Below are positions 36,373 through 45,032 of a DNA stretch of 64,000 bases, piece by piece; position 1 is the first letter of the stretch, and each line of letters starts with the position of its first letter. The position numbers were made by a program, and so were the translations under genes. The notes under the pieces were generated by a model that saw only the letters and a list, made by a program, of their open reading frames with translations, did not search any database and was not told where the DNA came from. Source of the DNA: DATBLE01 sp963764565 (GTDB lineage: Bacteria; Actinomycetota; Thermoleophilia; Gaiellales; Gaiellaceae); contig CAVXTD010000005.1 of the NCBI GenBank assembly GCA_963764565.1, positions 51,985 to 115,984 on the forward strand. The letters run 5' to 3'.

Positions 36373-37683
36373 ATGGCCGATGAGCTCGCCGGCACCGTCG
36401 CCGTCGTCGGCTTCCCGAACGTCGGCAAGTCGACGCTCGTCAACCGGCTGACCGGCACGCGTGCAGCGGTCGTCCACGAGACGCCCGGCGTCACCCGCGA
36501 CCGCAAGGAGCTCGTCTGCGAGTGGGCCGGTTCGCGGTTCAGGCTGATCGACACCGGCGGCGTCGATATCGCCGACGTCTCGCCGATCACGCGGAGCATC
36601 GCCGACCAGGCCCGCACGGCCGTGGCCGAGGCCGACCTGGTGCTCTTCGTCGTCGACGCCCAGATCGGGATCACTCCGGGTGACGAGGAGGTGGCAGGGA
36701 TCCTCCGAAGCGCGCACAAGCCCGTCTTCCTGATCGCGAACAAGATCGACGATCCCCGGCGCGACGACGAGGCGATGGAGTTCCACCGGTTCGGGCTCGG
36801 TGACCCGATCCCGCTCTCCGCTCTGCACGGCCACGGGACCGGCGACCTGCTCGACGCGATCGTCGCCGGGCTGCCCGGGTCCGGGCCCTCCGAGGTGGGG
36901 GAAGAGGCGATTCGCGTCGCGATCCTCGGGCGGCCGAACGTCGGCAAGTCGAGCCTCCTGAACGCGATTCTGGGTGAGGACCGCGTGATCGTCTCGGACG
37001 TGCCGGGGACGACCCGCGACTCGATCGACACCGTGTTCAAGCGCGGCGACGCCACGTTCGTCTTCGTCGACACCGCGGGGCTGCGCCGCCACCGCAAGCA
37101 ACGCCAGGGGATCGAGTACTACTCGGAGCTTCGCGCGCTGGCCGCCGCAGACCGGGCCGACGTCGCGCTGATCCTCGTCGATGCGGGCGAGGGGCTCGTC
37201 GACCAGGATCTGGCGGTCGCGGATGTGGCGCGCAAGGCGAACTGCTCCACCGTCGTCCTTCTCTCCAAATGGGACATCGGCGAGATCAAGATGGAGGACG
37301 TGCGGCCGCGGATCGTCGAGCGCCTGCGGCAGCGCCCCGGCGTGGTCACGGTCTCGGCGAAGACGGGCCGCGGTGTCAGCCGGGTGCTGGACCGCATCGA
37401 GCAGCTGTACGCGAAGCACACGAGCCGGATCCCGACGCCGGTGCTGAACACCTTCCTGCAGGAGCTGCGCGCGGCTCGCCAGGCGCCGTCGAAGTCGGCG
37501 AACCGGCGCCTCAACCTGTTGTACGGGCTGCAGACCCAGACCAGGCCGCCCCGGTTCCGTTTCTTCGTCAACGATCCCGGCCTGGTCACGCGCGACTACG
37601 GCTACTGGGTCGAGAATCAGCTCCGCGAGCAGTTCGAGCTCGAGGGGGTTCCCGTCTCGATCGACTTCGTGAGACGCTCTTAG
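36373..37683 (+). CDS. der: GTPase Der (EngA), ribosome assembly
   Basis: 436 residues with two G domains. The first has GFPNVGKSTLVNRL, DTGG and NKID. The second has GRPNVGKSSLLNAI, DTAGLRRHRK and SKWD. The KH-like C-terminal domain contains RRLNLLYGLQTQTRPPRFRFFVND. It acts in 50S subunit maturation. It starts 6 bp after the cmk stop. Confidence 0.96.
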   Translation: MADELAGTVAVVGFPNVGKSTLVNRLTGTRAAVVHETPGVTRDRKELVCEWAGSRFRLIDTGGVDIADVSPITRSIADQARTAVAEADLVLFVVDAQIGITPGDEEVAGILRSAHKPVFLIANKIDDPRRDDEAMEFHRFGLGDPIPLSALHGHGTGDLLDAIVAGLPGSGPSEVGEEAIRVAILGRPNVGKSSLLNAILGEDRVIVSDVPGTTRDSIDTVFKRGDATFVFVDTAGLRRHRKQRQGIEYYSELRALAAADRADVALILVDAGEGLVDQDLAVADVARKANCSTVVLLSKWDIGEIKMEDVRPRIVERLRQRPGVVTVSAKTGRGVSRVLDRIEQLYAKHTSRIPTPVLNTFLQELRAARQAPSKSANRRLNLLYGLQTQTRPPRFRFFVNDPGLVTRDYGYWVENQLREQFELEGVPVSIDFVRRS

Positions 37684-37687
37684 GGCC

Positions 37688-38635
37688 ATGAACGTGACGG
37701 TCGTCGGTGGGGGCTCCTGGGGAACCGCGTTTTCGCGGCTCCTCGCCGATCGCGGCCACGCGGTGACGCTGGCGTGCCGCGACTCCGAGCAGGCGGCCGC
37801 GATCGCCGCGACGGGCCGGAACCCGCGGTATATGAGCCGGGTCGACCTGCACGACGTCACCGCGGCACACGAGGTGCCCGCCGGCGCCGATCTGTACGTG
37901 CTCGCCGTGCCCAGCCGCGCGTTTGCCGAGGTCGCGACCGCGCTCCCGCCGGGCGGCCCCGCGCTCTCGCTGACGAAGGGGCTCGACCCGGCGACCGGCG
38001 AACGGCTCTCGACGCTCATCCGCGACCGGCCGGCCGCCGTCCTGTCGGGCCCGAACATGGCCGAGGAGATCGCCGAGGGGCTGCCGAGCGCGGCTGTCGT
38101 CGCGAGCGAGGACGAAGAGCTTGCAGCCGACCTGCAACTCGCGATCAACTCGACGGTCTTCCGGGTGTACGTGAACCCCGATCTGACCGGGGTCGAGCTC
38201 TGCGCGGCGGCCAAGAACGTGATCGCGCTCGCGGCGGGCGGTGTGGACGGACTCGAGCTCGGTGACAACGGTAAGGCGGCGCTGATCACCAGAGGTCTCG
38301 CCGAGATGGCCCGGCTCGGCGAGGCCTACGGCGCGCGTCCCGAGACGTTTGCCGGGCTGGCCGGCATGGGCGATCTGATCGTGACCTGCTGGAGCCGGTT
38401 CGGGCGCAACAGGCGCGCCGGCGAGCTGATCGCCCGAGGTGCCTCGCCCGACGAGGCCGCCGGCAAGATCGGCATGATCGTCGAGGGCCTGACGACGGCG
38501 CCGGTCCTGCGAGATCTCTCCCACCGGCTCGGGATCGAGCTGCCGATCACCGAGGGCGTCTGCCGCGTGCTCGAGGGCGAGAGCCTCGGCGAGCTCATCG
38601 CCTCGCTGATGGGCCGCCGCCCCAGGGGGGAGTAG
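37688..38635 (+). CDS. gpsA: Glycerol-3-phosphate dehydrogenase [NAD(P)+]
   Basis: 315 residues. The NAD-binding motif GGGSWGTAFSRLLADRGH sits at the N-terminus, then LAVPSRAF, LSLTKGLDP, VLSGPNMAEEIAEGLPSA. Catalytic Lys in CAAAKNVIALAAGGVDGLELGDNGKAALITRGL. GMGDLIVTCWSRFGRNRRAG follows. It reduces DHAP to sn-glycerol-3-phosphate for phospholipids. Follows der by 4 bp, so one operon cmk-der-gpsA. Confidence 0.96.
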   Translation: MNVTVVGGGSWGTAFSRLLADRGHAVTLACRDSEQAAAIAATGRNPRYMSRVDLHDVTAAHEVPAGADLYVLAVPSRAFAEVATALPPGGPALSLTKGLDPATGERLSTLIRDRPAAVLSGPNMAEEIAEGLPSAAVVASEDEELAADLQLAINSTVFRVYVNPDLTGVELCAAAKNVIALAAGGVDGLELGDNGKAALITRGLAEMARLGEAYGARPETFAGLAGMGDLIVTCWSRFGRNRRAGELIARGASPDEAAGKIGMIVEGLTTAPVLRDLSHRLGIELPITEGVCRVLEGESLGELIASLMGRRPRGE

Positions 38636-38645
38636 CATCCGAGTG

Positions 38646-40025
38646 ATGCACCGAAGGCCGATCGCGCTTCTGCTCGGCGCTGCGCTGGTCGCCGGGTGCG
38701 GCTCGGCGGCGAAGCGTGCCGGCCCGGCCGGCGGAGCCGAGATCGCCCCGCGCTCGACCGCGGCGCTCGTGCGGCTGGATACCAGCGCGGGCTCGCAGCA
38801 GCGGCGGGCGTTCGACGCGCTGCTGAAGCTCTTTCCGGACGGTCCGAAGCTGCTGGCTTCGATCCAAGGTGCGAGCGGCGCGCTCGGGCCGGAGACCGAT
38901 GCCCTCGCCCTGACGGCGGCCGATCTCGTCAAGGGCTCGTTTCTCGGACTGACCCAGCCGCGCAGCCCGGCGAAGCTCAAGACCCTGCTCGCCAAGCAGA
39001 AGCCGCCGCTCGTCGCCGAGGAGGTCGCGGCCTGGCAGGTGGTCGCCGCCGACCGGGCTATGATCGACGCCTTCAAGCGCGCCCGCAACCGTGGATCGCT
39101 GGCGGGAAGCACTCCGTACAAAGAGGCCACGGCGGGCCTGCCGGCGGCGCCGCTGGCGACGCTCTACGTAGACGGCGCCGGCCTGACTGCCGCGCTGGAC
39201 GCCCACGCGAAGACGGGAACGGGGCCGGTGCCCGGGCTCGGGCGCGTTTCGTGGCTGGCGGGCACCGCCCGCGCGGAGCAGAACGGGCTGGCGCTGACCG
39301 CGCGCGTCAAGGGCGACGAGCTCGAGGCGAAGCCGTTCACCGCCCAGCTGCCTTCGGAAATACCCGCCGGGGTGTCGCTCTTCGTCGGCTTCAAGGGCGC
39401 GGATAGGACGCTCGACGAGTTGATCCGCTCGCCCGCCCTCGCCGATCAGCTCGGCTCGGCAGCGAAGCTACTCGGCGGCCTGCTCGACGAGGTGGTCGCA
39501 CTCTTCAAGGACGAGGGGGCGTTCTACGCCCAGCAGAGCGCAACGGGGCCCGAATACACGCTCGTCCTGAAGGTGGTCGACGAGGCGGCGGCCGTGCAGA
39601 CGCTCAGCAAGCTCGCAACCCTCGCGAGCGCCCTCCAGCAGAAGCTGCCCGAGACTATTCAGGTCGCGGGCGTGTCCGTGACGAAGATCACGGTCCAGAA
39701 GACGGATCTCTATTACGCCGTCTTCGACGGCAAGCTCGTCGTCTCGAGCACGCTCGGCGGGATCCGAGGCCTGAGGACGATGACCGAGCCGCTCGCCGAT
39801 TCGCGGGCATGGCAGGAGGCGGTCGCGGCAGCGGAGATGCCCGAGCAGACGGCCGGGATCCTCTATGCCGACGTCAACGGCGCGCTGCCGCTCGTCGAAG
39901 GGCTCGTCAAGAGCAAGGCGCCCGCTCAGCTCCGGCGCAACCTGGCCCCGCTCGGCACCGGCCTTCTCTACGGCTCGGTTGACGGCTCCGTGCTGACGGT
40001 GAAGGGATTCGTGTCCGTCCGGTAG
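38646..40025 (+). CDS. DUF3352-type lipoprotein
   Basis: About 459 residues from ATG 38646. A signal peptide ends in the lipobox LLGAALVAGC, so this is an Lgt substrate. The mature protein is Ala/Leu rich with a repeated ferredoxin-like pattern (ALVRLDTSAGSQQRRAFDALLKLFPDG, TLYVDGAGLTAAL, SLFVGFKGADRTLDELI, LYYAVFDGKLVVSST, AGILYADVNGALPLVEGLV) typical of DUF3352. Anchored outside the membrane; biochemical role unknown. Confidence 0.8.
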   Translation: MHRRPIALLLGAALVAGCGSAAKRAGPAGGAEIAPRSTAALVRLDTSAGSQQRRAFDALLKLFPDGPKLLASIQGASGALGPETDALALTAADLVKGSFLGLTQPRSPAKLKTLLAKQKPPLVAEEVAAWQVVAADRAMIDAFKRARNRGSLAGSTPYKEATAGLPAAPLATLYVDGAGLTAALDAHAKTGTGPVPGLGRVSWLAGTARAEQNGLALTARVKGDELEAKPFTAQLPSEIPAGVSLFVGFKGADRTLDELIRSPALADQLGSAAKLLGGLLDEVVALFKDEGAFYAQQSATGPEYTLVLKVVDEAAAVQTLSKLATLASALQQKLPETIQVAGVSVTKITVQKTDLYYAVFDGKLVVSSTLGGIRGLRTMTEPLADSRAWQEAVAAAEMPEQTAGILYADVNGALPLVEGLVKSKAPAQLRRNLAPLGTGLLYGSVDGSVLTVKGFVSVR

Positions 40026-40034
40026 CCTTCGGTC

Positions 40035-41289
40035 GTGCCCGGCCGCTCATTCCTCTTTACCTCGGAGTCGGTGACTGAGGGTCATCCGGACAAGATGGCT
40101 GATCAGTTGTCGGATTCGGTGTTGGATGCGGTGTTGGTTGGGGATCCGTTGGGGCGGGTTGCGTGTGAGACTGTTGGTGACGACGGGGTTGGTTGTGGTG
40201 GCGGGTGAGGTTACGACTGAGACGTATGTGGATATTCCGCGGTTGGTGCGGGGGCGGGTGCGTGAGATTGGGTATGACCGGGCGAAGTATGGGTTTGATG
40301 CGGATACGTGTGGTGTGGTGGTGGCGTTGGATGAGCAGTCGCCGGATATTGCGCAGGGTGTGGAGTCTTCGTATGAGTTGCAGCATGATCCGGGTGGGGA
40401 TGATCCGCTGGATCGGGTTGGTGCGGGTGATCAGGGGATGATGTTTGGGTATGCGAGTGATGAGACGGTTGGGTTGATGCCGTTGCCGATCACGTTGGCG
40501 CATTTGATCTGTCGGCGGCTGGCGGAGGTGCGGAAGGCGGGTGTGTTGCCGTATTTGCGGCCGGATGGGAAGTCGCAGGTGACGGTTCGGTATGAGGTGG
40601 ATGAGCATGGGCATCAGCGGCCGGTGGAGATCGTGCGGGTGTTGGTCTCGACGCAGCATCGGGATGGGTTGGACGCGGAGGCGTTGATCAAGCCGGATCT
40701 GGCTGAGCATGTGTTGCATCCGATCCTGCCGGCTGGGTTGTATGACGAGTCGCGGCTGCTGGGCGATAAGGATTTCTTTTATTGCAATCCGACTGGGAAG
40801 TTTGTGGTTGGGGGGCCGATGGGGGATACGGGGTTGACGGGGCGGAAGATCATCGTTGATACGTATGGGGGGGCGGCTCGGCATGGTGGTGGGGCGTTCT
40901 CGGGGAAGGATCCGACCAAGGTTGATCGCTCGGCGGCGTATGCGGCTCGGTATGTGGCGAAGAACGTGGTTGCGGCGGGGTTGGCTGCCCGTTGCGAGTT
41001 GCAGGTGGCGTATGCGATCGGGGTGGCGCATCCGGTCTCGCTCGAGGTCGATTGCTTCGGGACGGAGAACGTCTCGGTCGGGCGGATCGAGGAGTTGGTG
41101 CGGGAGCATTTCGATTTGCGTCCGGCGGCGATCATCCGTGACTTGGACTTGCGCCGGCCGATCTACGCGAAGACGGCGGCGTACGGGCATTTCGGCCGTG
41201 ACGACCACGACTTCAGCTGGGAGCGCACCGACAAAGCGGACACGCTGCGCGAGGCCGCCGGGCTCGCCGCCGCCCCCGTCCCTGCCTAA
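40035..41289 (+). CDS. metK: S-adenosylmethionine synthetase with atypical codon use (one-base insertion)
   Basis: GTG 40035. It reads SFLFTSESVTEGHPDKMADQLSDSVLDAVL. Removing one G near 40171 gives VTTGLVVVAGEVTTETYVDIP. Further blocks are GAGDQGMMFGYASDET, DGKSQVTVRYE, NPTGKFVVGGPMGDTGLTGRKIIVDTYGG, GGGAFSGKDPTKVDRSAAYAARY and TAAYGHFGRDDHDFSWERTD. About 417 residues. It makes SAM from Met and ATP. From about 40085 to 41000 the coding strand is G/T rich (TTG, GTG, GGG, GAT, TAT) and nearly free of the C-ending codons used everywhere else. The last 250 bp return to local usage. Confidence 0.95.
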
Positions 41290-41293
41290 CCCC

Positions 41294-41331
41294 AGGCAGG
41301 CAACCCGCCCCGGCTACGCCGGCGCCTGCCT
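41294..41331 (+). terminator. Branched hairpin downstream of metK
   Basis: AGGCAGGC pairs with GCCTGCCT across an inner CCGG-CTAC-GCCGG hairpin, starting 5 bp after the stop codon. It probably ends the metK transcript. Confidence 0.55.
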
Positions 41332-41402
41332 CCTGACAAACAAACCCGCCGCAGCACCCCTCGCCGCGCTGAGGCTTCTGCGGAATCACCGGCCCATGTA
41401 CG

Positions 41403-42836
41403 GTGTCCGCACATCGAGATGATGCGGCAGATGTGACGAGGAAGGGCACGACTGATGCGCGGAGGCGGCGGCAGTCGCCTCCCCGTGCCGCTCATACGGC
41501 GATCGACGAAGTTGAGCGCGTACTGCGTCCGCTGATGCGAGCGGCGCGTACGGAGACGATCGAGGAGGCACGCCGGCATGCCTGCTCACTGGCGAGCGGG
41601 CTGGCGCCTCGCGATGCTTGGCTTGCCGCAGCCGTGTTGCTCGCCGACGTCCTTGCCGGCATCGCGCTCGAGCGGCCGCTCGACGGGATCGAGCTCGAGC
41701 CGATGCTCGCCGCGTTCGGAGAGAGCCAAGATCCTCCGCCGGCACTTGTGGAAGATGTCACGTTCCTGCTCGCGGTAAGGAGCCCCATGCTCTTCCGAAG
41801 CCCGGAGGGCGCGGCTGAAGCCGTTCTTCAACTGCTCGGTCGGTTCGCGCCGGCGAACGAGGTGTCGCTTTGGCTCCGCCGATCCGACAACGGGGTTCGC
41901 CTGGCCGCCTCGGCCGGGGTGCAGGAGCCGACCAGGACGTGCAGGACGGCTGCGCAGCGAGCTCTTTCCGGCGCGGCGACGTCATCGGGCTCCGGGAGCG
42001 CGCGTAAGCAGATCCACGCCATTCCGGTGGAGTGCCGCGGGGAGCGGATCGGAGCGCTGGTCTTTCGCGCAGGGACAGAGCGCGGGCGCGCGATTGCGCG
42101 CGCCGAGGAGGCAGCCGTCGTCTTGGGGCTGTTATTCGACTTTGGCGCGCTGGAAGACGAAATGGCCTCGAGCCGGGTCTCGCTCATCGAGGGCGAGGAG
42201 CTCATCCTGCGCATGGTCGGGTTCGACATCCACGACGGGCCGTTGCAGGAGCTGGCGAGGCTGCGTGGCGATCTTCAGGTCGTCCGCCGACGTTTCGCCG
42301 AAGGCTCGACCGCTCCCGATGCCGTAGCGGCTATCGCCCGGCAGCTCGATTCGATGATCGGCCTGGCGGTCGGCGCCGAGAACGGCCTGCGCGCGATGGC
42401 ACGATCGCTCGCGGTACCGCCGTACTTCGAGGAGCCGTTCGGCATTGCGATCGAGAAGGAGCTGGCAACCCTCGGCGGCACACGGATTCGCCACAAGCTC
42501 ATCACCGAGGGAACATTCGACTCGCTGCCGCACCCCCAGCGAATTGCGGTCGTCAGCATTCTTCGCGAGGCTCTGGCCAACGCGCGCGCACACAGCGGCG
42601 CCACCGAAATTCTCGTCACCCTGTGTGTCGACGACGCGCGAGCAAGGCTCGAGATCGTCGACAACGGTGTCGGCTTCGACGTCGAGCGGTCACTCTCGAG
42701 AGCGGCCCGTGGGGGCCGGCTCGGGCTGATCAGCATCCGTGAGCGAACCCGCCTCCTCGGTGGCTCGTGCGCGGTAACGAGCAAGCCGGGCGGTCCGACG
42801 AAGCTGTCGGTAGTGCTGCCGGTGCAGCGACCGTAG
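41403..42836 (+). CDS. NarL/DegS-type sensor histidine kinase
   Basis: 477 residues from GTG 41403. No membrane helix is obvious, so it is probably soluble. A GAF-like middle region (EVSLWLRRSDNGVRLAASAGV, IHAIPVECRGERIGALVFRAG) precedes the phospho-acceptor motif GFDIHDGPLQELARLRGDLQ (HisKA_3 type). The HATPase_c domain follows (REALANARAHSGATEILV, LEIVDNGVGFD, RLGLISIRERTRLLGGS). It likely phosphorylates one or both LuxR-type regulators encoded convergently just downstream. Confidence 0.85.
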   Translation: MSAHRDDAADVTRKGTTDARRRRQSPPRAAHTAIDEVERVLRPLMRAARTETIEEARRHACSLASGLAPRDAWLAAAVLLADVLAGIALERPLDGIELEPMLAAFGESQDPPPALVEDVTFLLAVRSPMLFRSPEGAAEAVLQLLGRFAPANEVSLWLRRSDNGVRLAASAGVQEPTRTCRTAAQRALSGAATSSGSGSARKQIHAIPVECRGERIGALVFRAGTERGRAIARAEEAAVVLGLLFDFGALEDEMASSRVSLIEGEELILRMVGFDIHDGPLQELARLRGDLQVVRRRFAEGSTAPDAVAAIARQLDSMIGLAVGAENGLRAMARSLAVPPYFEEPFGIAIEKELATLGGTRIRHKLITEGTFDSLPHPQRIAVVSILREALANARAHSGATEILVTLCVDDARARLEIVDNGVGFDVERSLSRAARGGRLGLISIRERTRLLGGSCAVTSKPGGPTKLSVVLPVQRP

Positions 42837-42888
42837 CTTCGCGACTCGACACAGCTCTGACCGGCCCGGCCCGGCACCGCGCCGGCTC

Positions 42889-43542
42889 TCAGACGATGGA
42901 GTGTTCCGACGCCTCGGCGTCCAGGAGCGGGCTTTCGACGATTCCGAGCCGGTAGGCGGCTCGGGCCGCTTCGGTGCGGTTGGCGACGTCGAGCTTGCGG
43001 TAGATGTTGGTCAGGTGGAACTTGACGGTCTGCTCGGTGACCCAGAGCTCTTTGCCGAGGGCGCGGTTGGACAGGCCGCGGGCGACGCCGGCGAGGATGG
43101 TGATCTCGCGGTCGGTGAGGCCGGCCTCGCGTGCGTGCCGCGGCTGGTCGTGCTCGGGGACGCCGAGGACGTTGTAGACGGTCTCGTCGACGGCCTGGCG
43201 CAGGGCCGAGGGTAGGTCGAGCGGGTTGATGCTCTTGACGATGTAGCCGTTGGCGCCGCGCTTGAGCGCTGCTTCGATGTGGTCGGGGTCGTTGAAGACC
43301 GACAGCATGACCACTTTCACCTGCGGGTGGCGCTTGCGCAGGCGCTCGAGGCAGGCGAGCCCGTCGAGCTTGGGCATGCGGATGTCGAGTAGGACGACGT
43401 CCGGCTTCAGCTCGCTGACGAGCGGCAGTACTTGACTTCCGTCTTGGGCCTCGCCGACGACCTCGATGTCGTCAGCTCCGCTGAGTGCAGCCCGAATACC
43501 TTCCAACATCAGCCGATGATCATCGGCAATCAGGACACGCAT
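42889..43542 (-). CDS. NarL/LuxR-family response regulator (copy 1)
   Basis: 217 residues. Receiver domain (RVLIADDHRLMLEGIRAAL, phosphorylated Asp in VVLLDIRMPKLDG, Lys in NGYIVKSINP) and LuxR helix-turn-helix (LTDREITILAGVARGLSNRALGKELWVTEQTVKFHLTNIYRKLDVANR). It differs from copy 2 by three residues over the first 209 (Ser/Gly, Arg/Leu, Met/Val). The tails after ESPLLD are unrelated (here AEASEHSIV). Convergent with the histidine kinase. Confidence 0.92.
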   Translation of the reverse strand: MRVLIADDHRLMLEGIRAALSGADDIEVVGEAQDGSQVLPLVSELKPDVVLLDIRMPKLDGLACLERLRKRHPQVKVVMLSVFNDPDHIEAALKRGANGYIVKSINPLDLPSALRQAVDETVYNVLGVPEHDQPRHAREAGLTDREITILAGVARGLSNRALGKELWVTEQTVKFHLTNIYRKLDVANRTEAARAAYRLGIVESPLLDAEASEHSIV

Positions 43543-43865
43543 CGTTCCTCTCCCCCTTGGTTGCTCTCTCCCCCGAAACGCGCTGTGTCGCCGGCAGCGA
43601 ATGCTGCTCCGGTCACACTGGCCGCGAGTCGATCCTTCCTCGACTTACGTCCGCATCGCCCACATGTCAAGGGGCAAACGGAACGACCCGACTCTAGCCG
43701 CGATCAAGAAATCGGGTGGGTTGACATCGTGTGAAGAGCGGGTGGCCCCTCCGTCGAGCAAGCCGTGGACGGTCGGCGTTCGCGGTCCGCACTCCAGATG
43801 ATCCGATCCTCCGTCAACCCGAACTTCCCCGCCGCTCGATCCGGCCTCCACTCTCCTTCGCCGGC
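43543..43865. other. Intergenic region between the two response regulators
   Basis: About 320 bp without a supported gene. It must hold the minus-strand promoter of copy 1. Purine/pyrimidine runs such as CTCTCCCCC lie next to both regulator starts. Composition is less GC-biased than coding DNA. I see no repeat or hairpin of note. Confidence 0.5.
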
Positions 43866-44522
43866 TTAGACGGCCGCGAGCACCGATTCGGCTTCGTCGA
43901 GTAGCGGGCTTTCGACGATTCCGAGCCGGTAGGCGGCTCGGGCCGCTTCGGTGCGGTTGGCGACGTCGAGCTTGCGGTAGATGTTGGTCAGGTGGAACTT
44001 GACGGTCTGCTCGGTGACCCAGAGCTCTTTGCCGAGGGCGCGGTTGGACAGTCCGCGGGCGACGCCGGCGAGGATGGTGATCTCGCGGTCGGTGAGGCCG
44101 GCCTCACGTGCGTGGCGGGGCTGGTCGTGCTCGGGGACGCCGAGGACGTTGTAGACGGTCTCGTCGACGGCCTGGCGCAGCGCCGAGGGCAGGTCGAGCG
44201 GGTTGATGCTCTTGACGATGTAGCCGTTGGCGCCGCGCTTGAGCGCTGCTTCGATGTGGTCGGGGTCGTTGAAGACCGACAGCACGACCACTTTCACCTG
44301 CGGATGGAGCTTGCGCAGGCGCTCGAGGCAGGCGAGCCCGTCGAGCTTGGGCATGCGGATGTCGAGTAGGACGACGTCCGGCTTCAGCTCGCTGACGAGC
44401 GGCAGTACTTGACTTCCGTCTTGGGCCTCGCCGACGACCTCGATGTCGTCAGCTCCGCCGAGTGCAGCCCGAATACCTTCCAACATCAGCCGATGATCAT
44501 CGGCAATCAGAACGCGCATCAC
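43866..44522 (-). CDS. NarL/LuxR-family response regulator (copy 2)
   Basis: 218 residues (MMRVLIADDHRLMLEGIRAALGG). Same receiver and LuxR domains as copy 1, almost identical at DNA level as well, so the duplication is recent or kept uniform by gene conversion. Its tail is DEAESVLAAV. The receiver Asp, Lys and helix-turn-helix are intact, so both copies look functional and would recognise the same DNA. Confidence 0.92.
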   Translation of the reverse strand: MMRVLIADDHRLMLEGIRAALGGADDIEVVGEAQDGSQVLPLVSELKPDVVLLDIRMPKLDGLACLERLRKLHPQVKVVVLSVFNDPDHIEAALKRGANGYIVKSINPLDLPSALRQAVDETVYNVLGVPEHDQPRHAREAGLTDREITILAGVARGLSNRALGKELWVTEQTVKFHLTNIYRKLDVANRTEAARAAYRLGIVESPLLDEAESVLAAV

Positions 44523-44750
44523 TTTCTCCTCCCCGTTTCTCTCTCCCCAGAGGAAGCGCTGGAGCCACGTCTGACGCTAGACGGCTGAACCCGGACCGGA
44601 AGCTGAACGAGAGAACAGGTTTACTCGACCTACGTCCTGTCCGACCTTGACCCCCCTTGACGCCGTAGAACGTCACCGTGTCCCCCCTGGGGAAGTCGCT
44701 CCGACGGGAGTATCGTAGGTCGCTGGTTACGATTATCCGAAGGAGGGATC

Positions 44751-45032
44751 ATGGCCGTCAAGCTCCACCGCTGCCCGAACCTGTGGGTCAAGATCCAGGC
44801 GCACCCCTGCTGGAAGGTGCAGAGCGCCCTCGATGAGCAGGGCGTTGCGTACGAGATCGTCAAGGGGCCGCTCCGGCGCGGCAAGCGTTCGGACCTCGAG
44901 CAAATCTCGGGCCAGCGCCTCTACCCGGTGATCCAGTTCGAGGACGGTTCCGTCTACCGCGAGCAGTCGAACGAGATGGCAGCGACGATCCGCGCCGGCT
45001 CACTCGACGAGAAGCGCAGCGCTGTCGCCTAA
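44751..45032 (+). CDS. Glutathione S-transferase N-terminal/glutaredoxin-like protein
   Basis: 93 residues, strong ribosome-binding site (AAGGAGGGATC before the ATG). A thioredoxin-fold fragment: VKLHRCPNLWVKIQAHPCWKVQSALDEQGVAYEIVKGP, then the cis-Pro block RLYPVIQFEDGSVYREQSNEMAA. The CxN..HPCWKV positions replace a classic CxxC. Probably a thiol or electrophile-handling protein; role uncertain. Its end overlaps the convergent oxidoreductase gene by four bases. Confidence 0.75.
   Translation: MAVKLHRCPNLWVKIQAHPCWKVQSALDEQGVAYEIVKGPLRRGKRSDLEQISGQRLYPVIQFEDGSVYREQSNEMAATIRAGSLDEKRSAVA

Noticed and set aside
35203..38289. Thousand-codon minus-strand open frame opposite aroA, cmk, der and gpsA
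   Set aside because: GC-rich antisense shadow; all four plus-strand genes have complete family motifs.
40057..41208. 383-codon minus-strand open frame across metK
   Set aside because: Arg/Pro/His/Ile-rich low-complexity translation, an effect of metK's G/T-rich coding strand; metK motifs are unambiguous on the plus strand.
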